NCBI GenBank assembly: GCA_022559845.1
Contig: CM040123.1
Coordinates: 294,612,642-294,676,641, forward strand
Reading direction: 5' to 3'
From: Amorphophallus konjac
Taxonomy: Eukaryota > Streptophyta > Magnoliopsida > Alismatales > Araceae
Length of the DNA stretch: 64,000 nucleotides
The notes beneath the pieces are model-generated. The model was not told where the DNA came from. It did no database searches and was given only the letters and a program-made list of their open reading frames with translations. Every line of letters begins with the position of its first letter. Position 1 is the stretch's first letter. The translations under genes were made by a program, and so were the position numbers. Of the stretch, positions 11,700 to 22,141 are shown piece by piece.

Positions 11700-12200
11700 G
11701 GTAGTTACTTTTCAGCAAGCATTGTGCGTGCCATCTCTATGAGAGTTCTGTTCTTCCTTTCGACCACTTCATTTTGTTCAGGGTTCTTGGTGATGAGAAC
11801 CTATGATTTATTCCTTTAGTCCTGCAAAGATTATCAAAATCAGTATTTTCGAATTCACCACCGTGGTCTGAAAGTATAGTGGAAATTTTGAACTTACCAC
11901 CTTGCTTTACTTGCATGAAGAGTGACTGAAACTCATCAAATGCATCATTTTTATGAGCAAGATAAAACACCCAAGTGAATCTAGTAAAGTCATCTACTAA
12001 AACATAGCCATATCTTTTACCACTTAAGCTAGATGTTTTGGTTGGACCAAACAAGTCCATGTGAATTAGTTAAAGTGGTTTGGATGATAGGTTTTCAATT
12101 TTGCTTTTAAATGACTTTCTAGTTTGTTTTCCTTGAGCACATGCATCACAAATTTTAGAATTCGGTTTGAGTTTTATTTCAGGCAAACCTTTAACAATTG
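11700..12200 (-). pseudogene. Copia integrase core and GAG-pre-integrase region (broken)
   Basis: The minus strand shows the pre-integrase HKLVKHSIVKG and zinc-binding CDACAQGKQTRKSF region (about 12220-12110), then the core starting MDLFGPTKTSSLSGKRYGYV (12060) with the first catalytic Asp in DDFTRFTW and the second in STILSDHGGEFENTDF. Stops and a frame change near 12070 and 11780-11830 break the domain before the last catalytic Glu. The integrase would join cDNA to the genome; this copy could not. Confidence 0.88.
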
Positions 12201-12255
12201 AATGCTTCACCAATTTATGAAGGGTATTGTAGCTAGCATGACCTAGTCTACGATG

Positions 12256-12684
12256 TCACAAGCATGCTAATTCAGATTTAGGTGCAGCAAGATAAAGATT
12301 TATGTGAGCAGGGTCATCTAAGTCAATCATATACACATTGTTGACTCTTTTACCAGAAAACTTGGTTTCTTTTGAATTAGGGTGCAAGATCCTATATTCA
12401 TTAGAGTCAAAGACTACAGTATGACCTTTATCACAAAGCTGACTTATGCTCAGCAAATTATATTCCAGACCATCAACAAGCAATACACTATCAATGGAGT
12501 TGGAGGGGTTCTTACCAACTTTACCTGTACCGATGATCTTTCCTTTGTTCTTCCCTCCAAACGTTACATGTCCAGCTTCCTTTTCTACTAGGAGACATAA
12601 TTTGGTTCTGTCTCCAGTCATGTGTCTTGAGCAGCCGCTGTCAAGATACCAACGATTGTGCACGGCTGCAAGACACTCCTGCAC
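12256..12684 (-). pseudogene. Copia aspartic protease domain
   Basis: The 142-codon frame contains WYLDSGCSRHMTGD, the Ty1/copia retropepsin active-site block, with the catalytic Asp in DSG. It continues with VTFGGKNKGKIIGTGKVG and LLSISQLCDKGH, typical of the protease to pre-integrase segment. It processes the Gag-Pol polyprotein. It is separated from gag upstream by disrupted sequence at about 12690-13030. Confidence 0.92.
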
Positions 12685-13024
12685 AACGAATTAAGTGACA
12701 ATATTTGGAACCCACGGACAATTGGGTCCCAATAATTTCTTCATCTCTGTAAAGCAAGATAACACAGACTTTGAAATCTAGACTTTCTTAACATTATTAT
12801 TTTTCTTGCTTTGCTAGAAGTTCTAGTTTTTCTTTTCTTCTTTAACATTCCTTCTCTCTCTTTTAGTTTCTTGGGCTTTATGGGTTTTTGGAATGCTAGA
12901 GGAGGATTATTTGTTGGACCATCTGTTCCAATTGGTTGGTCTGGAGGTATATGAGGTGTCATAGTACCTAGGGTGTTGAGGTTGGGTAGACCTATGACTG
13001 CATGATTCATAACTACCCTAGACC

Positions 13025-15145
13025 CACGAAGGTGTCGACCTGTAGGAGGTGAAGTGTCGACCTCTCCCCTATTCTGACCATCTATACTGGTCTCTGGATG
13101 AGGGATGTGTCGACCTCCTGTTCTGAAAGTGTCGACCTGTCTCTCGTTGTACCCATCTATAACAGTCTCTGTTTGAGAGAGGTGTCAGGTCCCTGTAAAT
13201 AGAGTGTCGACCTGCTGGTTCAAACCTGGGGAACTGACGGGTGGTTGACCATGAAGGTGTCGACCTATCCTTAGGGTAGTCCCGACCTGTCCTATTGTTG
13301 AAGTTCTTTTTACCCTTGGGATGTGCAGACTTGGACTTAGGTAGGTGTCGACTTGCTTGGTGTTGCTGTGGGTGAGCCTTTTTGGGTTTTACAGGGTTGT
13401 TCTTCATGGGCTCTCCCACTTTCTCTTTTCCTTTGTTTCTAGCATTTTCTTGGTTTAGGCTAGGAGTTGTTTTAGAAGTTGATGCTTCAGAGGATGAGAC
13501 AAAGGTTGTGGTTTTCATACCAATTGACTTTTTCTTTGTGGGATTATATCCTAGCCGTTCCCTGTTGAAGTTCATTTTTGTCCCAAGTAGAGCATTCAAG
13601 TTTTCACTCCCATCAACAAATTTCTCTAAGGAATTATGTTTGTCAGTTAAGTCTTTTCAGAAGCTTTTCATTTTCTTTCAGAAGTTGAGTGTTTACTTGA
13701 GTGACAGCATCGGCCTTTTCATTGCATAGGTTGTTGTCTTTTACATAGCTCTACATCTTTATCTTTAGCTCATCAATTTCATCTCTTAAGCTTTCATTTT
13801 CATCTTCCAAATCCCTCATTTCTTTCCTTCCTTCTTCTAGATTTTTGTTCAATTTTCTCAGATCCTTAATTTTAGTTTCTAGAGAAGTGATTTTGTCATT
13901 AGGATTTGATCCTGCACAATGGAATCGATTTTCTTCTTTAAAGCTTTGTTTTCTTTTCTGTACACTTCATACTTATCCATTAATTCAAAGTAAGCCTCTT
14001 CTCAATCATCAGTAGTGAAATGTTCAAAAGGAGAGCTCACCTCACTATTATTTTCTCCATTTGCCATTAAGCATAGATCATCTTTCTCTTCTTCCGAGGA
14101 TCTATCTTCATTTTCTTCCTCGTCACTCTAGGTACAAACCATGGCCTGCTTCTTCTTGCCCTTCCACTTGGGCATTGTTCTCTTGGCTCCCTCTGGACAC
14201 TCCGACTTGATGTGTTCGGGTTTCCTGCAAGAGTAGCAGACGAGTTTGTCAATTTTTTTTATCATTTTCAGGTTTTGGACTGAAACCACTCTTTACATGA
14301 GGCTTCCACTTTATGAAGCCTTTACCTTCCTTTCTTAGAAACTTCTTGAACTATATTGTTAATATAGTAACTTCATCCTCTTCAGAGTTACTACTTGAAG
14401 GTTCTTCATCATCAGAATAGTCTTTGGTACTTGGACCTGCTTTAAGAGCCAAAGGCTTTTTCTTACTTACTTCAGCCTCTTTGTTCCTCAAATTCATCTC
14501 ATAGGTCATCAGGGACCCTATGAGTTCTTCTAGCTTAATGGTAGCCAAATCCTTTGATTCTTCAACCACTGTGGCCTTTGTATGCCATGCAGGAGTTAGG
14601 TATCTTAGTAATTTTCTCATAATCTCTTGCTTAGAGTAGGTCTTACCAAGCTCTGTTAAGCCATTCGTGAGCATGGTTAGCCTACCATACATGTCTGAAA
14701 TAGACTCATCAGATTTCATTCTAAATTTTTCATATTCAGACACTAGCATATTTGCTTTAGTTGCACGTACCTGCTGTGTCCCTCCATATATTACCTCAAG
14801 ATGGTCCCACATTTCTTTTACAGTTGCACAAGTTGACACTCTTGAGAATTCTATTGGATGAAGGGAGCACTACATTATATGCTTGGCACCCTAGTTCAGA
14901 GTGGACCTTCTTATCTGTTCCTTGGTCCATGTGTCCTCTTCTGGTTCAGGAGGTAGCTCATAAGGACCCTTGCTGATCACCCGCCAGATCTCATGATCTT
15001 GTGCTCTGATGAAGACCTGCATATGGTTTTTCCAGTAAGGATAGTTTGTTCCAGAGAAAAAGGGAGGTCTATTTATGGAATGCCCTTCGGACATAGAACT
15101 CTTAGTCGCCATATCACCAGTTCTCTCAAAGTCGTTAGACCACAT
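13025..15145 (-). pseudogene. Sirevirus-type gag with zinc knuckle and coiled coil (broken)
   Basis: Gag starts at the ATG at 15145, just after the primer site. It shows NYPYWKNHMQVFI and, after a break, the copia UBN2/gag block at 14839-14351 (MWDHLEVIYGG, KLLRYLTPAWHTKAT). A zinc knuckle CYSCRKPEHIKSEC lies near 14240-14195. A Lys/Glu/Leu-rich coiled coil follows at about 14010-13650, a trait of Sirevirus gag. The C-terminal 176-codon segment (13599-13069) is basic and repetitive with recurring GRH and RST peptides. Those peptides are encoded by a repeated GTGTCGAC motif that also fills the LTRs. Several stops and frameshifts interrupt it. Confidence 0.85.
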
Positions 15146-15157
15146 ATAGAGAGACTA

Positions 15158-15169
15158 GCTCTGATACCA
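15158..15169 (-). promoter_or_regulatory. Primer binding site of the copia element
   Basis: The minus strand reads TGGTATCAGAGC two bases after the 5' LTR end, complementary to the 3' end of initiator methionine tRNA, the usual primer for plant copia elements. This fixes the element orientation as minus. Confidence 0.92.
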
Positions 15170-15171
15170 CG

Positions 15172-16821
15172 TGATGTGTAGTGATAGGCATATCTAGAGG
15201 GGAGGGGTGAATAGATCAGTCCCTTTTGCCCTTCTTTGCGGAAATAAAAACTAGATACAAAACTAAGACTAGTAAGGCAAGAGATAGTTGATATCTAACA
15301 GGCTAGATGCACGATGATGATCAGAAAATGCTCCTACCAAGCATCAAGCGTCAGTACCCAATGGAAGACAAACCACAAGACACATGTTTTAAGATGGTTC
15401 GGTCTCTATCCAGAGACCTACGTCCACCCCTCACACAACTCAGTGAGGCTTCACTAGTGCCAATGCACTACCGTTGATTCACAGCTTCCAACAGAGAGAT
15501 ACACTCTCTCAACTCCGTTGCAAAACAACTTGAGGGTACACAACCTTGAAACCCACAGACCGGTGAACACACCTTCCGTCTTCCTACTCACAGGTAGGTA
15601 ACAAAGTAAGAGTATTTGTTTTCAAAGAAAGAACAAAGCTGTAAAAAGAACAACCAGACAGAGTATGAGAAAGAAACTCTATAGGAGAAGAGAACTCTTG
15701 TCTGGAGAGGAATGGACGAAGCCTGGCTTCTCTTCGTCTTTCTCCTGGGTCTTCACCACTACCGCAAGGGGAACGATGGATAAGCTCCTCAGCTTTCACT
15801 CCCACTAGATGAAGCTGTAGATAGATGTTGTCTCCCTTGCTTTGAGAGCTCCTTAGGTGGAAGAAGAAGATCTGCTTTGTTGCCCTTGCTTCAGCAACAC
15901 CAGGAAGGAGAGATCTCTCTTGGCTTATCTTTTGGCTGCTCTTCACCTTCTTCTTTTTCTCTAAGTTCAGCCCACATCCAACTGGAGCTCCTTCTTCTCT
16001 TATATTAATGGCTCACGGCATCTCTTACATTGTCCATTCTAGACGCCACACCCAGAACGTCACATCCCCATTATTTGATTAGCTTCCTTAGCATAGTTGA
16101 CCTTTCCCTGCCGGCATGCTAGTACATGGGTAGGTGGGGAACCAAAACTGTAACGGTACCAACATCTCAAAGGATGTCTCTACCAGACAATAAACTCTCC
16201 TGACAGGTGAGCTTCCTGATGACTTTTCAAGTGCGAGCGGATCCTCCAAGATCGGTTGCGGATCTTGGAAAGTGGGCACTTCCGGTTTCAGATCCATTCA
16301 GGGCGATCATGAACGTGTCGACACTTAACACAAAGGGTGTTGACACATTCCATTACAATCTTGAAGAACCGTGGTTTCCAAGCAGAACAGGTCGACACTT
16401 TAACGGACAAGTGTTGACATGCACGCCATACTCGCGTGCGGATCGTGCCGCCATGCTGAGTCTTCACTAGGCAGTGTCGGGACATATGCACTAATCAGAG
16501 ATGAAGCTTGTTGCGCTGGAGCCAAGGTGTCGACACTTGGTGTAAAACAGAAGCTAGCCAGAGACGATTGAACCACACTTTTCTTCTATGCGTGTTGACA
16601 CATTGTTGGAAGTGCCGACACCTTGCTCACTCCAGAGCTCAACCCGAACAGGTTCTAACTTGGTTTCTTCATGAAGTGTTGACACGTCCAGATGATAGGT
16701 CGACACTTGAGTGTCCTTCACTTGAGCTATCCAAAACATTACTTAAGCAAAATCATTAATCATACCACAACATTCAACATTGAACTATGGTTTGTTATCA
16801 TCAAAATCAGGGGACACAACA
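15172..16821 (-). repeat. 5' LTR of the copia element (1650 bp)
   Basis: Partner of 3373-5044. It is bounded on the minus strand by TGTTGTGTCCCC (16821) and CACTACACATCA (15172) and followed outside by target duplication CTTTG at 16822-16826. Several palindromes intact in the 3' LTR have here become GTGTTGACAC or lost a base. The paired spacing is still recognisable at 16313-16345, 16389-16420, 16592-16620 and 16676-16707. Confidence 0.93.
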
Positions 16822-16826
16822 CTTTG

Positions 16827-17307
16827 CACTGCTATTTGTCACCACTGTTGCCTATTATTCACCTAGTCCATCTATTTGTTACCCTTAAGGTAGTATCTGT
16901 TACCCGTAATGCACATTTGTCAGCCTTAAGGGATATTTTTCACCCTTATTCTTCAGCGGGTACAAAGTCTATCTTAAGGTGATATATCATCTTGTTTCTT
17001 CAGCGATTGGAGCCTTCTTCTGCAGAGTTGCTTGTAAGACTGCTGTGACACTGCCATGCTTATGCTTACATGAATTCTTCAGATATTACAGTCCTTCAAA
17101 CAGACATTCTTCAAGCATACAGACATAACAGTTCAAGCATTCATAGCATTGACATTACAACGCTTCAAGCCTTCATATGAAAATTTTGTTCAAGGCATTA
17201 GAAAACATATGGACATTAGGCAGCACACATCAAATTCATGATATAAAAAACCATGATCATAATATGATTCATAGTGTTAGACATAACCAAAACCACAGGG
17301 CACAACA
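16827..17307 (-). repeat. Sirevirus-like solo LTR, second part
   Basis: This continues the LTR interrupted at 3372. From 16840 to 16960 the motif (C/T)ATTTGTCA/ATTTGTTACCC recurs every 21 bases or so. The segment ends AGGGCACAACA at about 17307, comparable to the copia LTR end AGGGGACACAACA. No coding capacity is seen. Confidence 0.55.
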
Positions 17308-17468
17308 ATAACATTACTACTTAGTTCAAAGAATTCAGCTTTGAGAGTGAAAGAAATCATCTTCATGTTATCTACTTTCGAATTTAGAAAATCAAAAAGA
17401 TATTTAACTAGATTTATTAATAATTATATTTATTTAAATCTATTTATTATTAATTTTTTGTGATGTAG

Positions 17469-17516
17469 GATCCTCCTACAGCCGGTGATGGTGGAGATGC
17501 TACGAATGATGAATGA
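17469..17516 (+). pseudogene. Probable last exon of the CACTA transposase-type gene
   Basis: After TTTTTTGTGATGTAG the sequence reads a 15-codon stretch DPPTAGDGGDATNDE, then TGA. Short acidic, Gly-rich tails are common at the end of Transposase_24 proteins. The assignment depends on position and orientation, matching the exons at 1020-1993 once the nested LTR elements are removed. Confidence 0.5.
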
Positions 17517-18008
17517 GGATGATGCAGCAGATATCTGTTGATTTTTTTTAATGATATTGTGAAAAATGATATATTTCAATTAATGTAACTATAACTTTTT
17601 TTATTCAAAGATTTATGTGTTATGGATGTTCTTTATTATAATTTACAATAGGATTTTATCCTATTGTGTGTTGTATATGTTGTTTATTGCGTGATTTATG
17701 TTGAGTTGTGTCGATTGTGGTGTATAATTGTAGCTTTAAATAGGTTTTTAAAATTTCAAAAAATATAAAAAAATGTGGAGGAAATTTTTGACGGAATTTC
17801 GACCAACTAACAATTCGTCGGAATCAATTTCACGTACTTATTTCTGACGTATTTATTTTCCAGCGCAAATAGGTCGAAAGGTTCAGACGTATTTTCGACC
17901 AACTAAAAGCTCGTCGGATCTAATTTGAGCCACGTGAGTTCCGATGTATTAATTATCCGTCTCAAATACGTTGAACATTAACGACGTATTTTCGACCCAA
18001 GGTAGGTT

Positions 18009-18043
18009 CGTCGGAACTAATTTGATCCACATTAGTTCCGACG
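18009..18043. repeat. 13-bp perfect inverted repeat in CACTA subterminal region
   Basis: CGTCGGAACTAAT (18009-18021) and ATTAGTTCCGACG (18031-18043) are perfect complements around a 9-base loop. It is the cleanest of several such pairs between 17800 and 18560. Confidence 0.85.
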
Positions 18044-18639
18044 TATTAATTCTCCGTCTCAAATACATCCAAATTTAATGACGTATTTTCGACACATTAA
18101 CAGTTCGTCGGAACTAATTTGACTCACAGGTTTCCAACGTATTACTTATCCGATTGAAATACGTCAAAAATTAACGATGTATTTCCGACCAAATTAACTT
18201 TCGTCGGAACTAATTTAACCCAAAGGTTTGCGACGATAAAATGTTTCTGTCGCAAATACGTCGGTAATTTCCGGCTCGTCGAAAATATTATGACCTATTG
18301 TTTTCCGACAGAATAAGTTTTAGTCGAAAATATGTCAAAAATTTTAGACATATTTTCAACTAAATTATGTTACGTCGCAATGATTAATTAATTTCCGTAT
18401 TATTAATTACCGACATAAATAGCCCCGATAAATTTGACGATATAGTTTCGTTGGTATTTCGGACGAATTGACGATGCTATTGTATTACGTCAGAAATTTA
18501 CAACGTAAACTTTCTGACGTCCATATTCCGTCACAAATACGTCGAAAATTCACTTTGCGACACATTTTCGACGTATTTGCGATGATAATGAACATTGGAA
18601 TAACTTGTTTTTCATTGTAGTGTATGGGTATTGAGAACT

Positions 18640-19215
18640 ATCCAAGGTGTGTCTTCCCATGGTGTGTTTGCTTTAAAAAACATTAATAGAGTATTTTTCT
18701 GCCATTCGTCTATCTCTTTTTTCGAATCCATAAATAACTTTGCTTTGATCTCTGTATTTTTAAGATGTCAGTTGTTTGGAAAGGATAAAATCTTTGTGGC
18801 TATATGGGGTTGTGATATAAATTTCCCATTCTTAAGTTCCAAGTCCTAAGAAGTCTATTTCTTCTACAGCTAGAATCACCTTCTTTTCATTAATAATGAT
18901 ACCATTATCTCGCAATTTAGAAAAGACTATGTATAGATGTTTCTTATGTTCTTCCAATGTGGGAGAGAAGACTAGTATGTCATCAATATAAACATAACAG
19001 AAATTTCTACAGCCGTTAAAGATGCTATCCATTTTTTGTTGGAAAATTACATGTGCATTTTTTTAGTTCAAAAAGGTAACACTAACCTTTCAAAATGTCC
19101 TATAGGAGTAGAAAATGGGGTCCATTCTATACTATCTTTATCTATTTTAATTTGTCAAAATTTATTTTTATAATCAAATTTACTAAAAATCTTTCCTTTT
19201 TCGATTCTGATAAAC
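18640..19215 (-). pseudogene. Endogenous pararetrovirus-like reverse transcriptase fragment
   Basis: The minus strand codes a decayed reverse transcriptase piece. From about 19200 down it shows an FSKFDYKNKF-like block and a PIGHFE block. The frame at 19032-18832 then carries the catalytic YIDDILVFS followed by a FLGL stretch, and a QPHI stretch lies further down. The combination of FLGL with QPHI is typical of Caulimoviridae (badnavirus/petuvirus-like) rather than of Ty3 elements. Stops and frame changes interrupt it and no other viral gene is seen, so it is an inactive relic of under 600 bases wedged between the CACTA end and element A. Confidence 0.7.
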
Positions 19216-19216
19216 A

Positions 19217-19243
19217 TGACTTCTATATATATATATATATATA
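19217..19243. repeat. (AT)n microsatellite at insertion site of element A
   Basis: A run of AT dinucleotides directly abuts the left LTR of element A. The matching right side (55274-55350) is also a long AT run, so A integrated into an AT microsatellite. Confidence 0.9.
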
Positions 19244-19983
19244 TGGAGAGGGGAAATCTCACCGCCCGTACGGAGAGGCCAAACGAGGTCTAAATCGGAC
19301 CGAACAAGGCTCAACTCCTCAAAGTGGCAGCCCCCGGGTCCACTTATTATGAAGCTCATAAATTCACTCGGTACAAGTGCTTCCTAGGTGACCTTCGGGT
19401 TGGGAAGTCCGAGCATCAGTCGATCGGGAAAGCTCCCCTGGAGCCCCCTATTCTTTGTCCCGACCCAGCACTTATCACTCGGGAGACCACTCCTGAACAA
19501 GTGCCATTCGCTCGGGCTCGCTGATGGAAGCTTATTGATTCGGCCGTTGTGAATCCCTTAACGGTAGGAAGCTCAAGGGGACAAGGGAGACCAAGAGTCC
19601 ACGCGCTGTAAGGAGACCGCATGAAGGACGTAACCCCCCTGGAACTCCTCCGCTCACAGGGATCAATTTGCACAACAGACCATTATTTAAACAGGGCATG
19701 CCCTACTATGAGAAGGTAAACCTAAGCAAGGCAAGAGCCAGCAACCCTGAGTAGGAACCACTTCACCCTTCGGTGGAGAGGGATCTCGCGCTCCCATTTT
19801 CCTCCCAACTCTTCTCTTCGCACCAGTGCTCTACCACCTGTGCTGACTTAAGCATCGGAGGGTCTCCCCTGGAAATCTATCCCTGGTCACCTCTGACTTG
19901 TTTTCCTTCTTGCAGCTCTCACTTCAAGGATACGTGGTCATCTTCCTCCCCGCTCAGGAGCAGCGCGAGATCGCCCCTCTTCA
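19244..19983 (+). repeat. 5' LTR of element A (740 bp)
   Basis: Starts TGGAGAGGGGAAATCTCACC and ends CCCCTCTTCA. Matches 54531-55273 throughout. A TATTTAAA stretch near 19684 could be the TATA box. ORFs here are not protein-like. Confidence 0.93.
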
Positions 19984-20004
19984 TCTAGCGTCGTCTGTGG
20001 GAAA
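19984..20004 (+). promoter_or_regulatory. Primer binding region of element A
   Basis: Directly after the LTR comes TCTAGCGTCGTCTGTGGGAA, a variant of the GGCGCCGTCTGTGGGAA pattern common behind Tat-type 5' LTRs. The primer tRNA is not identified here. Confidence 0.6.
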
Positions 20005-20020
20005 CGCACAAAGAGCCATC

Positions 20021-21611
20021 ATGGTGCGAAGAAGTTCTAGCAGGAGGACTGCCGGCGATACGGGAAAAGCTCTGGTAGCAGAGGAAGGCGCACCTTCCCT
20101 CCGCACGGAGCATTCCTTGTTCGACAACCAAGGCAACAAGCTACCTCTATCGGTGGTGGGGGAACAGCTTCCCGGCGGGAGCACCAACGCCCTCCAAACC
20201 CTCAACGTAAAATTGGATGTTCTCATGGATCTCATGAGGGCTCAGGTGGCCAGGGAGGAGAAGACATAGCTCCCTAGGAAAAGCCCCCCATGTGGAGATG
20301 CCTCCCAGCAAACTGCTGGAGGCCGTTTCATCCTACGGGGGCAGCGGCTCATTTGCAACCCGTCAGGAGGACCGTGCCACGCCCCTCCCCCGGAGCAAGA
20401 AGCCTCCTCGACCCTGAGGAGGGAGAAGACCGGAGCACGCAAACCATTCCCGGACGCCGAGGCTCCTAAGGAGCGTCGGGGCAGCATGCAAGTGCACCCC
20501 CCCAACCCCTCGGGACATCGACAACCAGAACTCTCTCTCCGGCTGCGAGACTTCGAGAGGCATTTCGCAGAGCAAGAGCGCGCTCTCGCACCTTGAAGAA
20601 GACCTCTCTATGGAGGACGAGGAGTGATCCCCGTTCTCTGACTACATCCTGAAGGCAGAGATAACTCCCAGAATCTCACTTCTGACCTTCAAGTCGTACG
20701 ATGGCCAGGGAGACCCGGCCGACCATTACGACAACTTCGACGCCCTTATGGCCTTGCATGGGGCGTCCGATATGATCAAGTGCCGAGCGTTCGTGACCAC
20801 TCTGGTTTAGGGCGCTCAGGCTTGGTTCAGAGCCCTCGCCCCCGGCAGCATCCACAACTTTAAGCAATTTGGGCGAGTATTCAAAGAAAGTTTCACTAAC
20901 AGCGGTCCGCCCCAGTCAGTGGCGAGATTACTGGCCCTCAAACAGGAATAGGGGGAGAAGTTACGGGCTTATATCAACTGATTCAAATCGGAAGCCCTGC
21001 GTATCCCCCGCCTGGATGTGGCCTCTGCCATCACCGCCTTGACCGGGGGTACCCGCGACGAGAACCTACGGGGCGAGCTAGTGCTTCATCCCCCTACCTC
21101 CCTCGTCGAGCTAGTGACCTTGGCCCTGCGTCATGCCGAGTGCGAGGAAGTCCTCAGTGCCTACCGAGGCACAACCGGCTCGGGTCGGGAGGGGGACAAG
21201 AAGAGACCGTCCGAGCAAGGGACGGGACAAGGAAAGAGGCGGAACTAGGATGGAGATCGAAAAGAGCCATCCTGAAAGTATGAGCAATATACCCCACTTA
21301 CCGCCCCCGTCTACGAAATCTACGAAGACACCAAAGGCTCGGGTCTCCTCAACCAACCCGAGCCCATGAGAACCAAGCATCGCAATCGCCGCAAGCATTG
21401 CCTGTTCCACAGCGACCACGGGCATCACACCAGCGATTGCCATCAACTTCAAGATGAGATCGAGCGCCTCATCCGCCAGGGACACCTATCTCGGTACATG
21501 TCTGGGAAAAAGGAAGACCGAGGCACCGCTGAAGAGATTGATAATGCCCCCCGTGGAGTCCACATCAACGTCATCGCGGGCGGGACTGCATCAGGCAGAG
21601 ATACCAGCTGA
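20021..21611 (+). pseudogene. Element A gag (broken)
   Basis: Gag begins at the ATG at 20021, in a favourable position after the LTR. The N-terminal part (20021-20269) is low in recognisable motifs. The capsid-like block is around 20640-21130, with FKSYDGQGDPADHYDNF, a WFRALAPGSI block and the ELVTLALRHAE tail. A C/H knuckle CLFHSDHGHHTSDC sits near 21400-21445, the Tat-type nucleic-acid-binding motif. Premature stops (for example near 20269, 20809 and 20949) and frame changes break the frame. Gag forms the particle shell; this one cannot be made whole. Confidence 0.88.
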
Positions 21612-21689
21612 GGAAGAAAGCGTCACGCCGAGCGGGTGAGCCGAGCCTCTGTTGAGGCACCTGCGGCCCCGCAGGCTAGCCAACCATAG

Positions 21690-22130
21690 GCCCTGGTATT
21701 CTCTGACCAGGACTTGGAAGGGCTAACCACCCCACACGACGACGCTCTCGTTGTATCGGCTACAATAAACCATTGTAACGTGGATAGAATCTTAGTCGAC
21801 AATGGTAGTGCCCCTGATGTATTGTCCTATGAGTGTTTCCTCAAAATGGGAGAGATCCATCTAAACTTCGCCCGATCTGAACCCCCCTCTGTGGGTTCAA
21901 CGGCCAGGCTACTTATCCCGAGGGAGTACTGAGCCTGTCAGTTACTGTCGGCACCCCGCCCAAAACCGTTATGGTTATGGTAGACTTCATCATGATTAAG
22001 GGGATGACGGCATACAACGCCATCTTCGGCCGAGGCATTCTCAGCCGAATGAGAGAGGTGCCCTTTACCTTTCACCAAAAGATGAAGTTTCCAACCAAAC
22101 ATGGCGTGGGGGAAGTTTGAGGTAACCATG
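21690..22130 (+). pseudogene. Element A protease region
   Basis: The frame at 21714-21932 contains ILVDNGSAPDVLSYECF, the Tat-type retropepsin active site with DNGS in place of the usual D(S/T)G. After a frame change near 21925 it continues with a TVGTPPKTVMVMVDF stretch and YNAIFGRG. It would cleave the polyprotein. The frameshift inactivates it. Confidence 0.85.
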
Positions 22131-22141
22131 GCTAGACGGTG

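Larger units (their letters stand above)
3373..16821 (-). mobile_element. Complete Ty1/copia Sirevirus-type retrotransposon with env-like region
   Basis: The element is bounded by LTRs at 3373-5044 and 15172-16821 and flanked by an exact 5-bp duplication CTTTG (3368-3372 and 16822-16826). Reading on the minus strand the order is 5' LTR, primer site, gag with zinc knuckle and coiled coil, protease, integrase, reverse transcriptase, RNase H, a long spacer, an env-like region, polypurine tract and 3' LTR. This layout is that of the Sirevirus (SIRE1-like) lineage. Coding regions carry several stops and frameshifts, so it is non-autonomous now. It inserted into the older solo LTR at 2109-17307. 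Confidence 0.93.
17313..18622 (+). mobile_element. Right end of a CACTA (En/Spm) transposon with subterminal repeats
   Basis: The element ends GTTTTTCATTGTAGTG at 18607-18622, the reverse complement of a canonical CACTACAA terminal inverted repeat. The preceding 850 bases (about 17770-18600) are full of CGACGTATT and CGTCGGAA subterminal motifs in both orientations, the usual transposase-binding landscape of CACTA elements. A final small exon lies at 17469-17516 after an AG acceptor and ends in TGA. The left end is not in the window. The following three bases TAT would be the target duplication, which cannot be confirmed. Confidence 0.85.

Noticed and set aside
2109..17307. An exact target duplication for the outer solo LTR
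   Set aside because: Candidate flanks (GAATA or ATATG against ATAAC) do not match exactly, so I did not claim it.
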